From an uncultured Bacteroidales bacterium (lineage in GTDB: Bacteria; Bacteroidota; Bacteroidia; Bacteroidales; UBA932): DNA of 53,774 bases. Numbering within the stretch: position 1 is the first letter of the stretch; every line of letters starts with the position of its first letter. Made by a program: the position numbers and the translations under genes. The notes below the pieces were generated by a model. That model had not been told where the DNA came from. It was given only the letters and a program-made list of their open reading frames with translations, and ran no database searches. The stretch lies in assembly GCA_945827785.1 (NCBI GenBank), contig CALZOR010000003.1, forward strand, positions 1 through 53,774. Direction: 5' to 3'. This document shows positions 15,814 to 24,469 of this stretch, piece after piece.

Positions 15814-17484
15814 ATGAAAATTTTCAACAAAATATTTATCTTTTCACTTGCAGCGGTTGTATGCTCAGCTTGCCTCGGCGATTTGAACACCAAACCTCTG
15901 AACAAGACGGATTTTACTTCTGAGAATGCTTATGAGAATCCGTCGAGCTACTTGAATGCGCTTGCATATATAAATGGTTATTATATGCTCGTAGGCCAGG
16001 ACGACCCGGGTTCAAACGACCTCGGTTTCTCCGATTCCGGTCAGTCTGAATTCCTAAGACAGTGGTTCAACCTCAATGAGATGACCTGTGATGCATTGAA
16101 ATGCGTTTGGGGAGACTCATATCTTACTGACCTTCAGAATGACTCCTGGGGTGCAGGAACAAACGATGCAATGGTGGCAGTCTATACCCGTGCCGTGAAA
16201 GCTATCGCCCTCGTGAACGAGTTCCTTCTCCAGACAGAAGAGTCTAAACTCGATGCTCGCGGTCAGAGCGACCTTAAGCCAACCATCGCAGGATACAGGG
16301 CTGAAGCGCGTTTCCACAGGGCTATGTTCTTCTACGTCCTCATGGATGAGTTCGGCAACCCTCCTTTCCCTATGCCTGAGAACATCGGAGGTGAGAACCC
16401 ACGCAGGATAGAAAGGGCCGAACTTTTCCAGTGGCTTGAGGATGAGCTCCTTGACCTTGCATCTGATGGCAGCGCAATGCCGGCAAAAGGTGCTGTTCCT
16501 TACCCAAGGCCAACCAAAGGATCCGTATGGGCACTCCTGAGCCGTATGTACCTCAATGCAGAGGTTTATACCGGAACAGCAAGGTGGGAGGATGCCAAGA
16601 AAGCTTCCAAGAAGGTTATTGATATGGGATATTCAATCCATACTCCATATTCAGACCTTTTCCGTCAGGACAATACTGAGACCGGCGCAGCTGCAGAGGA
16701 ATTCATCTTTGCCGTAGCTTATGACAGAGTTTTATGCCAGAGTTGGGGTGGTACAACCACATTTACTTCTGCTTCACTCAACGAGGATGCAAACCAGGCA
16801 CTCGGTGCGGCATTCGGACTGGCCAAGATTAATGGAGAGAACTGGGCAGGCTACCATGTTCCTAATGATTATGTTGCACGCTTCGAACTCCAGGGAGTTG
16901 AGTGGGGCAATGAAAATAATCCTTTTGGTTACAATCGTGAGACAAGTGACAAGAGGGCTTTCTTCTCCAACTTCAAGAATAAAGAGACATTTGACCCGTC
17001 GGCAATGGCTACCGGATGGTTCTGCTGGAAATTCAACGGTATGAATTCAGACAATACTCTTGCACAGTATGATGGAACTGCAGGTCAGTGGAAACTCTCT
17101 TCTACCGATATGCCTATCTTCCGTCTTGCAGAGATGTATCTCAACTATGCTGAGGCTGATGCCCGTCTGAACGGAGGTGAAGTTGTTGATGCTGATGCCA
17201 AAGCTTATGTCAAGAAACTCCGCGACCGTGCAGGAGTGGCTACTCCGTCTGACATCACCCTCGACTGGCTGCTCGATGAAAGAGCACGTGAGTTCATGTG
17301 GGAAGGACACCGTCGTGTTGACCTTATCCGTTACGGCTATTTTACTGATATGAACTATCCTTGGACTCTCAAGGGCGGTATTCTTTCAGGAAAGGTTGCC
17401 ATTCCAAGCCACATGACCATATTCCCTATTATCCAGAGCGACCTTAGTGCCAACAGCAACCTCAAGCAGAACCCTGGTTATTAA
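15814..17484 (+). CDS. SusD-like starch-binding outer-membrane lipoprotein
   Basis: The 556-residue RagB/SusD-family lid of the SusC transporter. Lipoprotein signal with acceptor Cys20 (VCSAC), so it is anchored to the cell surface. The N-terminal part shows the SusD pattern of tetratricopeptide-like helices (TIAGYRAEARFHRAMFFYVL, then FGNPPFP). LNEMTCDALKCVWGD and NDSWGAG resemble the segment of B. thetaiotaomicron SusD that carries starch-contacting Trp and Asn. The C-terminal RagB part has FRLAEMYLNYAEADARLNGG and LDWLLDERAREFMWEGHRR. The stop is 18 nt before susE. Confidence 0.94.
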   Translation: MKIFNKIFIFSLAAVVCSACLGDLNTKPLNKTDFTSENAYENPSSYLNALAYINGYYMLVGQDDPGSNDLGFSDSGQSEFLRQWFNLNEMTCDALKCVWGDSYLTDLQNDSWGAGTNDAMVAVYTRAVKAIALVNEFLLQTEESKLDARGQSDLKPTIAGYRAEARFHRAMFFYVLMDEFGNPPFPMPENIGGENPRRIERAELFQWLEDELLDLASDGSAMPAKGAVPYPRPTKGSVWALLSRMYLNAEVYTGTARWEDAKKASKKVIDMGYSIHTPYSDLFRQDNTETGAAAEEFIFAVAYDRVLCQSWGGTTTFTSASLNEDANQALGAAFGLAKINGENWAGYHVPNDYVARFELQGVEWGNENNPFGYNRETSDKRAFFSNFKNKETFDPSAMATGWFCWKFNGMNSDNTLAQYDGTAGQWKLSSTDMPIFRLAEMYLNYAEADARLNGGEVVDADAKAYVKKLRDRAGVATPSDITLDWLLDERAREFMWEGHRRVDLIRYGYFTDMNYPWTLKGGILSGKVAIPSHMTIFPIIQSDLSANSNLKQNPGY

Positions 17485-17501
17485 TGGATAGATAAAACAG
17501 A

Positions 17502-18581
17502 ATGAATATGAAAACATTAAAATATTTGGCAGCGGCCGCTGCATCTCTTTTGCTGGCATCCTGCACTCTGGAACTGCCAAAGACTACTTTGGCCGCAGAG
17601 GGAGACAGGGTCGCACCGGTTCTCAACTCGATTACCAATGTCATTTCTGATGCCAACACTTCAAAGGAGCAGGTTACATTCACATGGGCTCCTGCTGATT
17701 TCGGTGTCAGCACCCAGATTGTTTACTTTGTATGGGCCAAACTCGGAGAAAAAGAGTCCATCATAGGTACGTCTTATGACAACAAGCTTTCCATTGCAAA
17801 AGGAGACCTCGTCGGTGTCGTCTGCAATGACCTCGGTGGTGCAAAGAATGACAATGTTTCAATTGAATCTTATGTTACTGCCGGTGTCTATGGAACATCG
17901 GAGGTTAAGACAATCAAGTCCAATGTAATTACTTACTCCGTCTTCACATATCTCCCTCCTAAGAAGAACATCTGGCTTCCTGGTAAGTATCAGGGATGGT
18001 CTCAGTTCGGTACAATGATCTGGGAGGCTGAAGCTGGTTCCAACCAGTACAAGATTCTCGTTGACGTATCAAATCCTGATGAGACTCCTTACTATTTCAA
18101 GGTTGTTGACGAAGGTGGCAACTGGGTTGGTATGAATGATGGATACAAGCCTGACGGATGGGAAGTTGCCGATCCGACAAACAGCGATGGAAACTTCTCT
18201 GTTACTGCGGCTGAACCTATCCTTTGGCTGACAATCAACACCAAGAAGAAAACAGTAGCCAAAGAAGTTATTTCCAAGGTGGCTATGATTGGAGGATTCA
18301 ACGGCTGGAATGAAGCAGAAGAGCCTTCATTCACTTATAATGCAACAGACAATGTCTGGGAATCTCCTGTCATCTCATTCACAGGCGATGGCGGATGGCT
18401 TGTTCGTCTGAACGCAAGCTGGGATTACAAGTTCGGTAGTGCTGTGCCTTCATCTGATATTGAAGGTGGTTTTGAAATTGTTCAGGGCGGTGGAGACATC
18501 ACTTCTCCTGCAGCGGGAGACTATATCGTGAAACTCCACACCAACAGGACTCCGTTTGTCATTGTTTACGAAAAACAGTAA
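17502..18581 (+). CDS. SusE-like surface starch-binding lipoprotein
   Basis: 359 residues. Lipobox LASC with Cys21. After an Ig-like SusE N-terminal domain (about 22-150, FTWAPADFGVSTQIVYFVWA) come two carbohydrate-binding modules: about 155-255, starting WLPGKYQGWSQF, and about 258-359, starting VAMIGGFNGWNEAEE and containing LVRLNASWDYKFG. The Trp-rich loops are those that stack on glucan helices in SusE/SusF proteins. It is non-catalytic, holding starch at the surface. It could start at the second Met (17508). Neighbours and modules agree, so the call is firm. Confidence 0.9.
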   Translation: MNMKTLKYLAAAAASLLLASCTLELPKTTLAAEGDRVAPVLNSITNVISDANTSKEQVTFTWAPADFGVSTQIVYFVWAKLGEKESIIGTSYDNKLSIAKGDLVGVVCNDLGGAKNDNVSIESYVTAGVYGTSEVKTIKSNVITYSVFTYLPPKKNIWLPGKYQGWSQFGTMIWEAEAGSNQYKILVDVSNPDETPYYFKVVDEGGNWVGMNDGYKPDGWEVADPTNSDGNFSVTAAEPILWLTINTKKKTVAKEVISKVAMIGGFNGWNEAEEPSFTYNATDNVWESPVISFTGDGGWLVRLNASWDYKFGSAVPSSDIEGGFEIVQGGGDITSPAAGDYIVKLHTNRTPFVIVYEKQ

Positions 18582-18596
18582 AACAGTTTTTGAATT

Positions 18597-20588
18597 ATGA
18601 GATTATTGAAAAACATATTTTGGGCAACTGCCGCTACCATTGCGGCAGTGTCCTGCTCAATCGTCAGCGAGGATACGTTCTCAACCAGTCCTGCCGCTCC
18701 TGTGTTGGATTCACATACTGACATCCTTATCACAGAAGGCACAAAGTCTGAGGATGTGACGTTCTCATGGACGAAGGCCCGTTTCATCGATGCAGATGAA
18801 ATACTTTATGATGTATATGTTTCTGCTGAAGACAAGGATGTACTTCTTGCAAAAGACATTAAGGATACATATTATACCACTCCTAAGGAGAGTTTCAGAT
18901 CTTTCCTTATTGACAATTTCAATTTTGTCAAAAATACTACTCATTCAGTCTCAGTATTCGTGACTGTCAGCGACAGGAATGGCGTACAGATATCTTCTTC
19001 CAATCTTGATATTAAGGTATATTATTATGAGGATGCTGTTCCTTCAGAGGTAACTCCTGCGATAACAAGTGTCGTTCTTGATAAATCAACACCATCTGAG
19101 AGTGTTGCACTTCTCTCTTGGTCTGAGGCAAGACTTATATATGGAGAAGAAGTTTCATACAAGGTTACTCTTTCAGTAGGTGAGGGTGAAGAGGCTGTGT
19201 TGGCTTCAGGTTTGTTTGATACAAGCTTCGCTATGACTGTTGATGCGCTCAATGAGGCTGCCATCGCTGCAGGTGCTGCCGAAGCTGCAGAGTCAGAACT
19301 TACGTTCAAGGTATATGCCTGCTGCGAAAGCCTTCCTGAAGGCATTGTTTCGAATACAGTAAAGATTAATGTTACGACTTATGTCGCTACATTCCCAGAT
19401 GCTATGTGGCTCCCGGGAAGTTATCAGGGATGGGCTCCTGCAACAGCTCCATCACTCAAACAGTCTGCAAAGACCAAAGGTATGTATCAGGGCTTCGTTG
19501 ATCTTACAACTGCTGATGGAGCAGATGTACAGTTCAAGTTCAGTCCTAACCCAAGATGGGAAGGAGACTTCGGATTCTCTGACGTGACTGTGGAGACCAA
19601 AGGAAGTGGGGAACTCTCATTCGCTGTGGCTTCAGCCGCAACAGTTTCAGGTGACAACATCGTTGTACCTTCAGGAATCTATTATATCAAACTTGACAAG
19701 AAGTTTGGTACCCTGACCATGGTTCAGACTAAGAATCTTGAACTCATCGGAAGCTTTGCTGCTTCAGGATGGGGTAAAGGTCTTGAGATGGAATGGAACG
19801 GAACATCGAAGACTTGGACTTCAAAACAGAATATTGATCTTGCTGCAGGTGATGAGTTTAAATTCCGCTTCAACTCCAATTGGGACTACTCATTCGGAGG
19901 TACTGCAGAGAAGGTTGACTTCGCTGGTGGAAATATCGTATTCCAGAAAACTGGTACTTACAAGGTGATTCTGGATGCTTCATCTTCAGACTTCTTTGTG
20001 AATGCCCTTGATCTCAATATGCCTGCATATATCACTATGCCTGGCGATTATTCTGGTCACAACTGGAATATAGATAATGATTTCCGTCTCTATCTCAAGG
20101 ATGAAAATCAGGGAATCTACAAAGGTACTGTTACAATGTATGGCGCCACATACGGATTCAAGTTCGGAAAAGTTGCAGAATGGATTGGAATGTCCGGATC
20201 AGTTGAAAGCGGCTTCGTATTTGCCGGTGACAATGGTATGGTTGCTGACGGAACATATTCCTGGGAAGTAAACTTCTCTACAAATACTGCAGTAGCAATT
20301 CCTGTTACCAAAGTCGGAATGATTGGTGGCTTCAACAACTGGGGCGGAGATGTAGAGATGACATTTGATCCAGAGACTCTTACTTATAAGGGAGAAGTGA
20401 CTCTTGAAGTTGGTCAAGAATGGAAATTCCGCTTCAACGGAGGATGGGATTTCAACTACGGCCTGAATGCTGAAGGCATCCTGGTCAATGATGGAGGCAA
20501 TATCAAGGCTACTGAAGCCGGAACATTTGAGGTTGTTCTTGACATGGCTCACGGCAGCTATGCAACCTACACTATGACAAAGAAATAA
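18597..20588 (+). CDS. SusF-like multimodular starch-binding lipoprotein
   Basis: 663 residues, Cys20 lipobox (AAVSC). Two tandem Ig-like SusE N-terminal domains (about 20-140 and 145-262; FSWTKARFIDADEILYDVYV and LLSWSEARLIYGEEVSYKVT) are followed by four carbohydrate-binding-like modules at about 265-375 (WLPGSYQGWAPA), 378-470 (LIGSFAASGWGKG), 472-565 (TMPGDYSGHNWN) and 568-663 (VGMIGGFNNWGG). Classical SusF has one Ig and three modules, so this protein is enlarged, apparently by internal duplication. A role in surface starch capture is inferred from SusE/SusF homologues. A long hairpin follows the stop. Confidence 0.88.
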   Translation: MRLLKNIFWATAATIAAVSCSIVSEDTFSTSPAAPVLDSHTDILITEGTKSEDVTFSWTKARFIDADEILYDVYVSAEDKDVLLAKDIKDTYYTTPKESFRSFLIDNFNFVKNTTHSVSVFVTVSDRNGVQISSSNLDIKVYYYEDAVPSEVTPAITSVVLDKSTPSESVALLSWSEARLIYGEEVSYKVTLSVGEGEEAVLASGLFDTSFAMTVDALNEAAIAAGAAEAAESELTFKVYACCESLPEGIVSNTVKINVTTYVATFPDAMWLPGSYQGWAPATAPSLKQSAKTKGMYQGFVDLTTADGADVQFKFSPNPRWEGDFGFSDVTVETKGSGELSFAVASAATVSGDNIVVPSGIYYIKLDKKFGTLTMVQTKNLELIGSFAASGWGKGLEMEWNGTSKTWTSKQNIDLAAGDEFKFRFNSNWDYSFGGTAEKVDFAGGNIVFQKTGTYKVILDASSSDFFVNALDLNMPAYITMPGDYSGHNWNIDNDFRLYLKDENQGIYKGTVTMYGATYGFKFGKVAEWIGMSGSVESGFVFAGDNGMVADGTYSWEVNFSTNTAVAIPVTKVGMIGGFNNWGGDVEMTFDPETLTYKGEVTLEVGQEWKFRFNGGWDFNYGLNAEGILVNDGGNIKATEAGTFEVVLDMAHGSYATYTMTKK

Positions 20589-20614
20589 TTCCTCACAATT
20601 AGTCATAGACCTTC

Positions 20615-20657
20615 AAGAGGGTGTATTCCGAGGCATTTCCAAAGAATACATCCTCTT
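20615..20657 (+). terminator. Long hairpin after susF
   Basis: A 14-bp stem with one G-U wobble: AAGAGGGTGTATTC (20615-20628) / GAATACATCCTCTT (20644-20657), 15-nt loop. Only TTTGCTATATA follows, so there is no real U-tract. It starts 26 nt after the susF stop and may be a partial terminator or a 3'-end stabiliser that separates abundant binding proteins from enzymes. Confidence 0.55.
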
Positions 20658-20756
20658 TGCTATATACAGAAGTTATTTCATCAGGGAAATCTCTCCGTCT
20701 ATCAACTCCGTTTTGCTTTTCATCTGATTTATTTTCATTATTTACATTAGTTTTTT

Positions 20757-20764
20757 TACTTTCG
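20757..20764 (+). promoter_or_regulatory. Possible -7 element before the BACON-GH13 gene
   Basis: TACTTTCG is one mismatch from TAnnTTTG, 37 bp before the start at 20802, in a 213-nt AT-rich gap that otherwise holds only the susF hairpin. No -33 box is clear. If real, the enzyme genes have their own promoter. Confidence 0.25.
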
Positions 20765-20801
20765 TATTTGCTGATAACGTAAATAATAACACTTGAATAA
20801 C

Positions 20802-23360
20802 ATGAAACATTTTTTCAGGCTTTCAAGCCTATTCTACATTCTTCTGTGTTTCTTCATATCCTGCGAAAAGAATCCGCAGACACAGTTGAATAAAATGTCT
20901 GTTACGCCTTCTGCGCTTTATTTTACCAAGGCGGAATCTTCGGATATACTTAATGTCGATACGAATGCTGACCAATGGAAGGTAGTTGTGGATAAAGATG
21001 CTGACTGGCTTTCCTTAGACAAGACTTCGGGAAGCGGGTCAGATGTGATAACGGTATCAGTGACGGAGAATAAGTCCGGATCCACGAGGGAAGCTCACAT
21101 CACCATTTCTGCTCCCGCCTTCAAGACAGCAAATATCCTGGTCAGTCAGGTGTCTGTTGAAGAGTTGATAAATCCTTCAGCTACAGGGCTTTTCGCTATA
21201 CCTGAACTGCCGGATGCTGATTCTGATTGTGTCTTGTATTACAGGGCCGACAGCAAGTCTCCATTCTATAATTATACGAAGGATATGTATGCCCATATCG
21301 GAGTGGTTGAGGCTGAGTGGATGTTCGTTCAGGCACAGTGGAATGAGAATATCGCCAAATGCAAATGGCAGCCATGTCAGGAGAAGAATCTCTGGAAGTT
21401 GCCGATTGAGCCGAGTATCAGGGAGTGGTTCTCTTCAGGAGATACTCCTGTAAACAAAATCGGGGTTGTGGTCAGAAGCGCCGACGGAGCTACTCAGACT
21501 GAGGACCTTTTTGTCAAGGTCCAGGATACGAAATATGTATTTGAACCGGATCCTGTGGTCAAGGAATCGATGCCAGCAGGTCTGACACACGGAATCAATT
21601 ACAATTCTGACGGAACTGTTTCCCTTGTTCTGTATGATTTGGACAAGAACCGGAAATATCATGAGTACTGCTATGTGGTTGGAGATTTCAGCGAATGGAA
21701 ACGCAAATCGGAATATGCCATGAAGCGAGACGAGGTGGCCGGTTGCTGGTGGTATACCTTTACCAATGTAAATCCTGATGAAGAATACCTTTTCCAGTAC
21801 TATGTCGGTTCTGCTGACGGGACAGGTTTCAGATTACATGATCCATATACTGAAATCGTATATGACGGATCGAATGATAAATACATAACTTCAACTACAT
21901 ATCCTGGACTTCGGGAATATCCTGCCGGGACAAGCGGACTTGTGTCTGCATTCAAGGTGAATAGAGATAAATATGTTTGGAAAATAAACGACTACAAGGT
22001 GGAAGACATTGATGACCTTGTAATATATGAAATGCATTTCAGGGACTTTACCCAGACCGGTGACATTGCAGGGGCACTCGAGAAGATGGATTATCTTGAT
22101 GCTCTTGGAGTCAATGCCGTTGAGGTCATGCCTGTGCAGGAATTCGATGGCAATGATAGCTGGGGATATAATCCATGTTCATATTTTGCTCTTGACAAGG
22201 CTTATGGCTCGCGTGAAATGTACAAGAAATTTATTGACGAGTGTCATAGTCGCGGGAAGGCTGTGATAGTCGATGTCGTATATAACCACCTTACAGGAGC
22301 TCATCCTTATGCAAAACTTTACTGGGATTCCTCAAACAACAAGACTGCAGCCAACAACCCTTGGTTCAATGTTGATGCTCCTCACCCATATAGCGTATAT
22401 CACGACCTGAACCATGAGAATGAAATGGTCAGGGACCATGTGAAGAAGAGTTTGGAATATCTTCTCAAGGAATACAAGGTGGATGGATTCAGATTTGATT
22501 TGACAAAGGGCTTCACCAGCAAGTCCAGCACTGAGTCCACGGCTTCCAACTATGATCAGAGCCGTATTAATATCCTAAAGGAATATATATCTGCTGTGAA
22601 GGTTGTAAATCCTGATGCGGTTGTCATCCTTGAGCATTTTTGCGACACCAGTGAGGAGAATGAACTTGCAAAGGCAGGTGCAAAAGTTTGGAGGAACCTC
22701 AACCATGCATATTGCCAGGCAGCCATGGGTTATTCTGACAGTTCGTTCGGCGGGCTTTGGACAGGTACTTCCATGCCGTTCGGCTCTTATGTTGGATATA
22801 TGGAGAGCCATGATGAAGAGAGAACTGCTTTCAAATCAGAGGCTTATGGTATTGCGGGCATCAAAGGCAATCTTGACGTGAGAATGAAGAGAGAGGCTTT
22901 GAATGCAGCCTTCTTCCTGACAGTCCCGGGCCCTAAAATGCTCTGGCAGTTTGAGGAACTCGGCTATGATATCTCTATTGATGAAAACGGGAGAACAGGC
23001 AGGAAACCGATTCACTGGGATTACTATGACGTTCCACAGCGGAAAGCATTGTACGATACCTACTGCAGCCTCATTAAATTCCGTAACGAGAATCCACGCT
23101 TCTTTGATTCGGACGCTTCGTTCAATTGGAATGTAACTGGATGGGATAACGGACGCTCGATAACCTGTACGGCTGATGGAAAATCCTTCGCTGTAATCGG
23201 CAACTTCACGACTGCTACAAAGAACATATCCGTTGCACTCCCTTCTGATGGGCAGTGGAAAGACTATGAGGCCTTCGGCACTCAGACTTATGATGTTCCG
23301 TCGGACAAGAGACTGACAATCAGCCTCAATCCAGGAGAATTCAGACTGATAACAAAATAA
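20802..23360 (+). CDS. Surface GH13 alpha-glucan hydrolase with BACON domain
   Basis: 852 residues from the ATG at 20802 (an in-frame TTG at 20793 is less likely). Lipobox Cys21 (FISCEK). Order: BACON domain about 33-110 (WLSLDKTSGSGSD, then VTENKSGSTREAHITISA), E-set/CBM48-like domain about 255-370 (YCYVVGDFSEWKRKSEY), GH13 barrel about 395-770, C-terminal beta domain. Catalytic residues: DVVYNH, nucleophile D566 in FRFDLTKG, acid/base E611 in VVILEHF, D671 in ESHDEERT. WGYNPCSYFALDKAYG and the CBM48-like part recall pullulanase/isoamylase-type enzymes. It probably plays the SusG role: cutting starch or pullulan at the cell surface. Exact linkage preference cannot be read. Confidence 0.9.
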   Translation: MKHFFRLSSLFYILLCFFISCEKNPQTQLNKMSVTPSALYFTKAESSDILNVDTNADQWKVVVDKDADWLSLDKTSGSGSDVITVSVTENKSGSTREAHITISAPAFKTANILVSQVSVEELINPSATGLFAIPELPDADSDCVLYYRADSKSPFYNYTKDMYAHIGVVEAEWMFVQAQWNENIAKCKWQPCQEKNLWKLPIEPSIREWFSSGDTPVNKIGVVVRSADGATQTEDLFVKVQDTKYVFEPDPVVKESMPAGLTHGINYNSDGTVSLVLYDLDKNRKYHEYCYVVGDFSEWKRKSEYAMKRDEVAGCWWYTFTNVNPDEEYLFQYYVGSADGTGFRLHDPYTEIVYDGSNDKYITSTTYPGLREYPAGTSGLVSAFKVNRDKYVWKINDYKVEDIDDLVIYEMHFRDFTQTGDIAGALEKMDYLDALGVNAVEVMPVQEFDGNDSWGYNPCSYFALDKAYGSREMYKKFIDECHSRGKAVIVDVVYNHLTGAHPYAKLYWDSSNNKTAANNPWFNVDAPHPYSVYHDLNHENEMVRDHVKKSLEYLLKEYKVDGFRFDLTKGFTSKSSTESTASNYDQSRINILKEYISAVKVVNPDAVVILEHFCDTSEENELAKAGAKVWRNLNHAYCQAAMGYSDSSFGGLWTGTSMPFGSYVGYMESHDEERTAFKSEAYGIAGIKGNLDVRMKREALNAAFFLTVPGPKMLWQFEELGYDISIDENGRTGRKPIHWDYYDVPQRKALYDTYCSLIKFRNENPRFFDSDASFNWNVTGWDNGRSITCTADGKSFAVIGNFTTATKNISVALPSDGQWKDYEAFGTQTYDVPSDKRLTISLNPGEFRLITK

Positions 23361-23414
23361 TCGGTCCTTCCGATACATTCTTAAACTTGAGGAAGTAACA
23401 TTAAAAATAATGCC

Positions 23415-24464
23415 ATGAAACTTAAAACACTGATTTCGCTGGCTATAATTGCCATTGCTGCTATTTCATGCGAGCCAAAGGAAAACAACAGGAATCCTCA
23501 GACGCCTGAGCCTGCAGATGAAATTCCATTTGCAAAGGGAGCCGACATAGGCTGGTACACTGAAATGGAAAGCAAGGGATACAAGTTCTACACTGCAGAT
23601 GGAAAGGAAATGGACTGCCCTGCGTTGATGAAATCCCTGGGCTTCAATTCTTTACGTTTCAGAGTATGGGTTAACCCTGCAGAAGGGTGGAATGGAAAGG
23701 AAGACCTGTTGAAAAAATGCCTGCGGGCAAAGGAGCTCGGGATGGCAATAATGATTGACTTTCATTATTCAGACAACTGGGCGGACCCCGGAAAACAGAT
23801 CATACCTGAGGCATGGAAAGACTACGGCCTGGACAAACTTGCCGCTGCAGTTGCAGAGCACACCTCCGATGTACTCAATATGCTCAAAAGCAAGGGAATA
23901 GACGTCGCATGGGTTCAGGTTGGGAATGAGGTCACCAACGGAATGTTGTGGGAAGCAGGCCGCGTTCAGGGTCAGAATGCCGCTGGCTTCGCCAAACTCT
24001 TCAAAGCCGGAGCCGACAAGGTCAGGGCGATATATCCGGATGCAAAAGTCATCCTGCACATCGACAACGCATGGAAGATGGACACGCTCAACTGGTTCTA
24101 CGGCCTGATGGCCAATACCGGAGTGGAATATGACATGATAGGCCTGTCCCTTTATCCTTCATATTGGGAGAACGGAGGTTATCCTGACTGGAAAGACAAG
24201 GTCAACAAGGCCATTTCCAATGTGAAAACCCTTGCCGGAACTTACAGAAAAGATATAATGATGGTGGAATTCGGAATGCCGGCATCTGAGCCTCAGGCGT
24301 CAAAAGCTGCCCTTGAGGCCCTTATTAACGGGCTTAAGGGTGAATCCCGTTTCAAAGGTGTCTTCTATTGGGAACCGGAATCTGAAAATAGCCGCAACGG
24401 TTATGACTATGGTGCTTTCAAGGACGGGAAGGCAACAATCGCTCTTGATCCATTCAAAAATTAA
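23415..24464 (+). CDS. GH53 endo-beta-1,4-galactanase lipoprotein
   Basis: 349 residues, lipobox Cys19 (AAISCEP). A full GH53 (clan A) barrel: KGADIGWYTEMES, MKSLGFNSLRFRVWVNP, IMIDFHYSDNWADPGKQ, acid/base E172 in WVQVGNEVTNGMLWEAG, and probable nucleophile E285 in MMVEFGMP. GH53 enzymes cut beta-1,4-galactan (pectic type I arabinogalactan). A galactanase inside a starch locus is unexpected: either the locus also serves pectin side chains or the enzyme has changed target. It lies 55 nt after one GH13 gene and 6 nt before another, so it is cotranscribed. Confidence 0.9.
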   Translation: MKLKTLISLAIIAIAAISCEPKENNRNPQTPEPADEIPFAKGADIGWYTEMESKGYKFYTADGKEMDCPALMKSLGFNSLRFRVWVNPAEGWNGKEDLLKKCLRAKELGMAIMIDFHYSDNWADPGKQIIPEAWKDYGLDKLAAAVAEHTSDVLNMLKSKGIDVAWVQVGNEVTNGMLWEAGRVQGQNAAGFAKLFKAGADKVRAIYPDAKVILHIDNAWKMDTLNWFYGLMANTGVEYDMIGLSLYPSYWENGGYPDWKDKVNKAISNVKTLAGTYRKDIMMVEFGMPASEPQASKAALEALINGLKGESRFKGVFYWEPESENSRNGYDYGAFKDGKATIALDPFKN

Positions 24465-24469
24465 ATCGT

